DNA of 64,000 nucleotides from DASXAI01 sp963728985 (lineage in GTDB: Bacteria; Actinomycetota; Acidimicrobiia; Acidimicrobiales; Ilumatobacteraceae). The stretch covers positions 186,001 through 250,000 of the forward strand of contig CAVSME010000007.1 of NCBI GenBank assembly GCA_963728985.1, read 5' to 3'. Shown here in pieces: positions 60,752-64,000 of the stretch. Positions within the stretch are counted from its first letter, which is position 1. Every line of letters starts with the position of its first letter. A program made the position numbers and the translations under genes. The notes under the pieces are model-generated. The model had not been told where the DNA came from. It saw only the letters and a program-made list of their open reading frames with translations, and searched no databases.

Positions 60752-61189
60752 ATGACGTCCGTCGAAGGTGATTCCGGCGGCCAGCCGTCATCGGTCCGTC
60801 TGATCTTCGAGTACGACGGCAACGACGTGCGGCTGGTGTCGCAGCAGCCCGTTGACGTCGCCGTCACCGGCTTCGATCTGAGCCGTACGAACCGGCCGGG
60901 CCACTACGTCGAGACCCGCGACGACGCCGGCACCGCGCTGTCTCGCGTGCCCGTGCAGGGAGCCTTCGTGGAGAGTGCCGAGGTGTTCCCCGAGGATCCG
61001 GGGCAGCCAATCACCCGCGTGGACGCGCCGGCGCAGGGCGCCTTCACGGTGGTCGTGCCGGCCAGTCCCGCCGCGCAGCGGGTCGCTGTCGTCCGCGTCG
61101 AGCCGGTCGCCGGCATCGCGGCCGCGCCCGGAGGCGCGCTCGAAGCCGCGCAGACCGTCGATCTCGCCTCATTCGAGCTCGAGCACTGA
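60752..61189 (+). CDS. Small beta-rich partner protein of the M64 peptidase
   Basis: A 145-residue protein, predicted mostly beta: SSVRLIFEYDGNDVRLVSQQPVDV, GHYVETRDDAGTALSRVPVQG, SAEVFPEDPGQPITRVDAP and GAFTVVVPASPAAQRVAVVRVE. It has no signal peptide. I recall similar small proteins beside M64 peptidases, but cannot verify that here. ATG 60752 has GGAGG 6 nt upstream. Its stop is 10 nt before the peptidase start, so they form a two-gene unit. It may be a chaperone, inhibitor or targeting factor of the peptidase (inference). Confidence 0.7.
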   Translation: MTSVEGDSGGQPSSVRLIFEYDGNDVRLVSQQPVDVAVTGFDLSRTNRPGHYVETRDDAGTALSRVPVQGAFVESAEVFPEDPGQPITRVDAPAQGAFTVVVPASPAAQRVAVVRVEPVAGIAAAPGGALEAAQTVDLASFELEH

Positions 61190-61199
61190 GGCACGACCG

Positions 61200-63113
61200 A
61201 TGACCACCTCCGACGGCACCGTTCAGAGCACCACGCAGATCTTCGGCAGTGCACCGCGCAATCGCGCCTTCAACGTCGTCCTCCTTGCCGACGGCTTCAC
61301 CTCGACACAGCAGGCGGCGTTCAACACGGCGTGCGGAGCCTTCGTCACGGCGTTCACGACCACGCCCCCGTTCGACGAACTTCGCCCCGCCATGAACATC
61401 TTCCGCGTCAACGTGACGTCCACCGACTCGGGCGCCGACGACCCGGCGTCGGCGCCCGGCGGCACCGGGGCGACGGCCCGCACGTACTTCGACTCGTCCT
61501 TCGGCGGCAACGGCATCCGCCGGCTGCTCGTGTGCAACACGACCACGGTCCTGACGGTGGCCGCCGCCCAGGTGCCCGAGTTCACGGTGACCATCGTCGT
61601 CGTGAACTCGACAATCTACGGCGGCAGCGGCGGCTCAGTGGGCACGTACTCGTTGGCCACCGGCGCCACCGAGATCGCCATACACGAGATGGGCCACACC
61701 GCGTTCCACCTGGCCGACGAGTACCCGTACTACGCCGGTGGCAACGAGACGGGTCACGACCACCATCCCGCCGGCGAACCGGCCGCCGCGAACGTCACCC
61801 TCAACAGCAACCGGGCGACCCTCAAGTGGAACTGGGCGGTGGCCGCCACCACCCCACTCCCCACGATGAGCAACCCCGACTGCAGCACCGTCGACAGTCG
61901 CCCGAGTCCGGTGCCGGTCGGCACGGTGGGGCTCTTCGAGGGCGCCGACTACTACCACTGCGGCGCCTACCGGCCCGAGTACGACTGCAAGATGCAGCAC
62001 CTCGGCGTGCCCTTCTGCCGAGTGTGCCGCCAGGCCATCTGGAACCGGATCGCGCCGCTGGCCGATCTGGCGGGGCGTCACCAGACGCCGATCAGCGTGG
62101 TCGCCCGCTTCCCCGAGCATCTCGATGTCTTCGCCCAGGGCGCCGACAGCCGCATCATGAGCAACTGGTGGGATGCGGCGTCAGGCTGGGCCGGATGGTT
62201 CCAGGTGTCAGGCGGGGTGGCGTCCGGCGGTGGCCCAGGGTCGCCGATCACGGCGGTGCACCGGTACGCCGGCCACTTGGACCTCTTCACGATCGGCACG
62301 AACAACCGCGTCTACTCGTGCTGGTGGGACGTTTCCTCGGGCTGGTCGGCGTGGTTCCCTATCGGCACGCTGAGCTGCCGCCCCGGTTCCACCGTGAACG
62401 TCGTGGCGCGATACGACGACCATCTCGACCTCTTCACCACCGCTTCCGACGGCCGCGTCATGTCGATCTGGTGGGACGCCCGCAGCGGCTGGGCGTCCGA
62501 CTGGTTCCATGTCTCGGGCGGGGTCGCCGCCGCCGGCACGACCGTGACCGCCATCGCTCGCTACCCGCATCATCTCGACCTGTTCACCGTCGGTACCGAC
62601 AACAGGGCGTACTCCTGTTGGTGGGACGAGCGCAGCGGCTGGTCGGCGTGGTTCCCGTTGCCTGGCATCACGTGCCAGCCCGCGTCGACGATCAACGTCG
62701 TCGCCCGCCACCCCGATCAGCTCGACCTCTTCACCACGGCGTCGAACAACGCCATCATGTCGACGTGGTGGAACGCCCGCACGGGTTGGGGCAGCTGGTT
62801 CCAGGTGTCCGGCGGCGTTGCCTCACCGGGATCGGCGGTCACCGCCATCTCGCGGTACACCAACCACCTCGACCTCTTCGTGATCGGCTCGGACAACCGC
62901 ATCTACAGCACGTGGTGGCACGATCCGGGCGGTTGGGCCGGCTGGTTCAACGTTTCCGGAGGCGTCGGCCAGCCGGGCGGGAACGTGGCCGCCATCTCAC
63001 GGGTGACCGAGCACATCGACCTCTTCACCGTGGGCAGCGACGGTCTCGTCTACAGCAGCTGGTGGGACGCCAGCAGCGGATGGGCCGGCTGGTTCGGCCT
63101 CGGGGTCACCTGA
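61200..63113 (+). CDS. M64 family metallopeptidase with seven-bladed propeller
   Basis: A 637-residue protein. Residues 1-285 are an IgA-peptidase-type M64 domain: FNVVLLADGFTSTQQAAF, then the zinc site IHEMGHTAFHLADEYPYY (His162 onward, HEMGH with the third ligand in DEY) and a cysteine-rich end (PEYDCKMQHLGVPFCRVCRQAIW). Residues about 295-637 are seven repeats of about 48 residues, each with RYxxHLDLF, a DNRxYSxWW strand and SGWxxWF, the pattern of PLL-like lectin propellers. No signal peptide is visible, odd for a peptidase with a lectin domain. ATG 61200 follows GAGG. Confidence 0.88.
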   Translation: MTTSDGTVQSTTQIFGSAPRNRAFNVVLLADGFTSTQQAAFNTACGAFVTAFTTTPPFDELRPAMNIFRVNVTSTDSGADDPASAPGGTGATARTYFDSSFGGNGIRRLLVCNTTTVLTVAAAQVPEFTVTIVVVNSTIYGGSGGSVGTYSLATGATEIAIHEMGHTAFHLADEYPYYAGGNETGHDHHPAGEPAAANVTLNSNRATLKWNWAVAATTPLPTMSNPDCSTVDSRPSPVPVGTVGLFEGADYYHCGAYRPEYDCKMQHLGVPFCRVCRQAIWNRIAPLADLAGRHQTPISVVARFPEHLDVFAQGADSRIMSNWWDAASGWAGWFQVSGGVASGGGPGSPITAVHRYAGHLDLFTIGTNNRVYSCWWDVSSGWSAWFPIGTLSCRPGSTVNVVARYDDHLDLFTTASDGRVMSIWWDARSGWASDWFHVSGGVAAAGTTVTAIARYPHHLDLFTVGTDNRAYSCWWDERSGWSAWFPLPGITCQPASTINVVARHPDQLDLFTTASNNAIMSTWWNARTGWGSWFQVSGGVASPGSAVTAISRYTNHLDLFVIGSDNRIYSTWWHDPGGWAGWFNVSGGVGQPGGNVAAISRVTEHIDLFTVGSDGLVYSSWWDASSGWAGWFGLGVT

Positions 63114-63137
63114 GCCCGACGGGCGCCGCCAGGGTGG

Positions 63138-64000
63138 TCAGCGGACGATCGAGATGCCGCCGCCCCGCGCCGTCATCGTGTCGACGAACGACGGGTCGTA
63201 CGCGGCGACCGGGTCTTCGCGGATCGCAACGTCGAACAGGCGAGCGTCCTCCCCCACGAGGATGCGCCATTCGCCGCGGCGGACACCGTCGAGGATGGCG
63301 GTCGCGGCTTGCGCGGCGGTGAGCGGCGCGTTGTCGTGGAATTGCTCCGCCAGCATCAGGAGGCCAGCGCGCACGTCCTCGTCGCTGGCATCGTCGACGG
63401 GGAGGCCCAGCCTGGCCAGCCTCACCCGCTCGTCACCGAGCTGTTCGGCGGTCATGTCCTTCGGGTTGCGGCCATGAGCAGTGAACGAGTTCATGACGAT
63501 CGACGTGCCGATGTGCCCAGGCATCACCACCGACGCCTTGAGATGCGGGGCGTTGACCCGGAAGTCCGTGATCAAGGCTTCAGTGAATCCCTTCACTGCG
63601 AACTTGGCGGCGCTGTACGCGGTGTGCGGCGTGTTGGGTCCAAGCGACGCCCAGAAGCCATTCAGGCTGCTGGTGTTGATGACGTGACCCTCGTCGCTGC
63701 TGAGCAGGAGCGGCATGAACGCACGGCATCCGTTGTACACGCCTGACCAGCACACCGCGAACGTCTTGTCCCATTCCTCGCGGGAGTCGGCGACGAAGCT
63801 GCCGCCGCCGCCGATGCCGGCGTTGTTGAACAAGAGGTTGATGTGGTCGCTGTCGTGGTCTGTTCGGACGGCGGCCGCGAACGACAGCATCTGCTTCTCG
63901 TCGGCGACATCAGCGGCGAACGTGGTCACCCGTGTCCCCGCCGGGCATTCAGCCAACGCGAGCGTCTTCGTCTCGTCCATGTAGTCCGTCGACACGTCGC
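63138..64000 (-). CDS. Short-chain dehydrogenase/reductase, 5' end outside window
   Basis: At least 287 residues of an SDR oxidoreductase. The N-terminal TGxxxGIG cofactor loop lies beyond the right edge. Visible are FAADVADEKQM, LLFNNAGIGGGG, the catalytic Ser in VINTSSLNGFWA and the YSAAKFAVKGFTEAL Tyr/Lys. The C-terminus continues to DTMTARGGGISIVR. The upstream codons read in frame to the window end, so GTG 63995 is not the true start. Substrate unknown. Confidence 0.9.
   Translation of the reverse strand, partial: DVSTDYMDETKTLALAECPAGTRVTTFAADVADEKQMLSFAAAVRTDHDSDHINLLFNNAGIGGGGSFVADSREEWDKTFAVCWSGVYNGCRAFMPLLLSSDEGHVINTSSLNGFWASLGPNTPHTAYSAAKFAVKGFTEALITDFRVNAPHLKASVVMPGHIGTSIVMNSFTAHGRNPKDMTAEQLGDERVRLARLGLPVDDASDEDVRAGLLMLAEQFHDNAPLTAAQAATAILDGVRRGEWRILVGEDARLFDVAIREDPVAAYDPSFVDTMTARGGGISIVR

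Overview
The window is very GC-rich, gene-dense actinobacterial chromosome. Evidence: an actinobacterial integration host factor (mihF) next to gmk and rpoZ; a PriA without helicase motifs; a mycothiol-dependent-type isomerase; the order rarA-DUF948-DUF6167-alaS-ruvX-mltG-aroE-aroC-aroK-aroB-aroQ-pepQ-efp-nusB; many GTG/TTG starts; and many leaderless promoters (TANNNT box 6-8 nt before the start codon). Secreted cell-surface repeat domains of the 'RVLDT...VDVLAW' type make class Acidimicrobiia my best guess, but no rRNA is present to prove it.

Layout. 1-3,583: the start of infC leaving on the minus strand, apparently with an AUA start codon and an attenuator-like leader; a DUF1844 gene; hisG with a cold-shock-like partner; membrane proteins. 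3,584-14,820 (minus): the housekeeping string mihF-gmk-rpoZ-coaBC-metK-priA-def-fmt-rsmB-mog, interrupted between priA and def by a frameshifted secreted serine hydrolase and a palindromic repeat cluster. 14,871-23,740 (minus): a complete pyrimidine operon pyrR-pyrB-pyrC-carA-carB-pyrD-pyrF with a PyrR-binding RNA hairpin before pyrR; pyrE and pyrK are absent from the window. 23,750-39,570: a ParA/GNAT insertion, then nusB-efp-pepQ, the shikimate genes aroQ-aroB-aroK-aroC-aroE (aroE runs by a frameshift into a prepilin-peptidase-like gene), mltG-ruvX-alaS and rarA. 39,610-48,116: a molybdopterin oxidoreductase, a FAD oxidoreductase, a luciferase-like oxidoreductase, alkB-like, aspS and hisS.

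48,225-64,000 is an accessory half made of small units: a second luciferase-like oxidoreductase, MarR with YceI (operators overlapping a consensus promoter), an ECF sigma factor with a VOC protein that carries an anti-sigma-like N-terminus, a DUF4231 membrane protein, enoyl-CoA hydratase, a decayed gene, MDMPI isomerase, GNAT, cupin, DUF1801, DUF3237, a carboxymuconolactone decarboxylase divergent from a VOC protein across a perfect palindrome, an alpha/beta hydrolase, an M64 metallopeptidase with a seven-bladed lectin-like propeller and a small partner, and a truncated SDR.

The housekeeping genes are tightly coupled: most junctions are ATGA, GTGA or TGATG overlaps. Two short dispersed repeat families sit at gene 3' ends and often include the stop codon. 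The strongest unusual observations are the infC start and leader, two frameshifts with clear evidence of the ancestral frame, the 3'-end repeats, the ECF/VOC pair, and the M64 protease module. No tRNA, rRNA, CRISPR array or transposase gene was seen.
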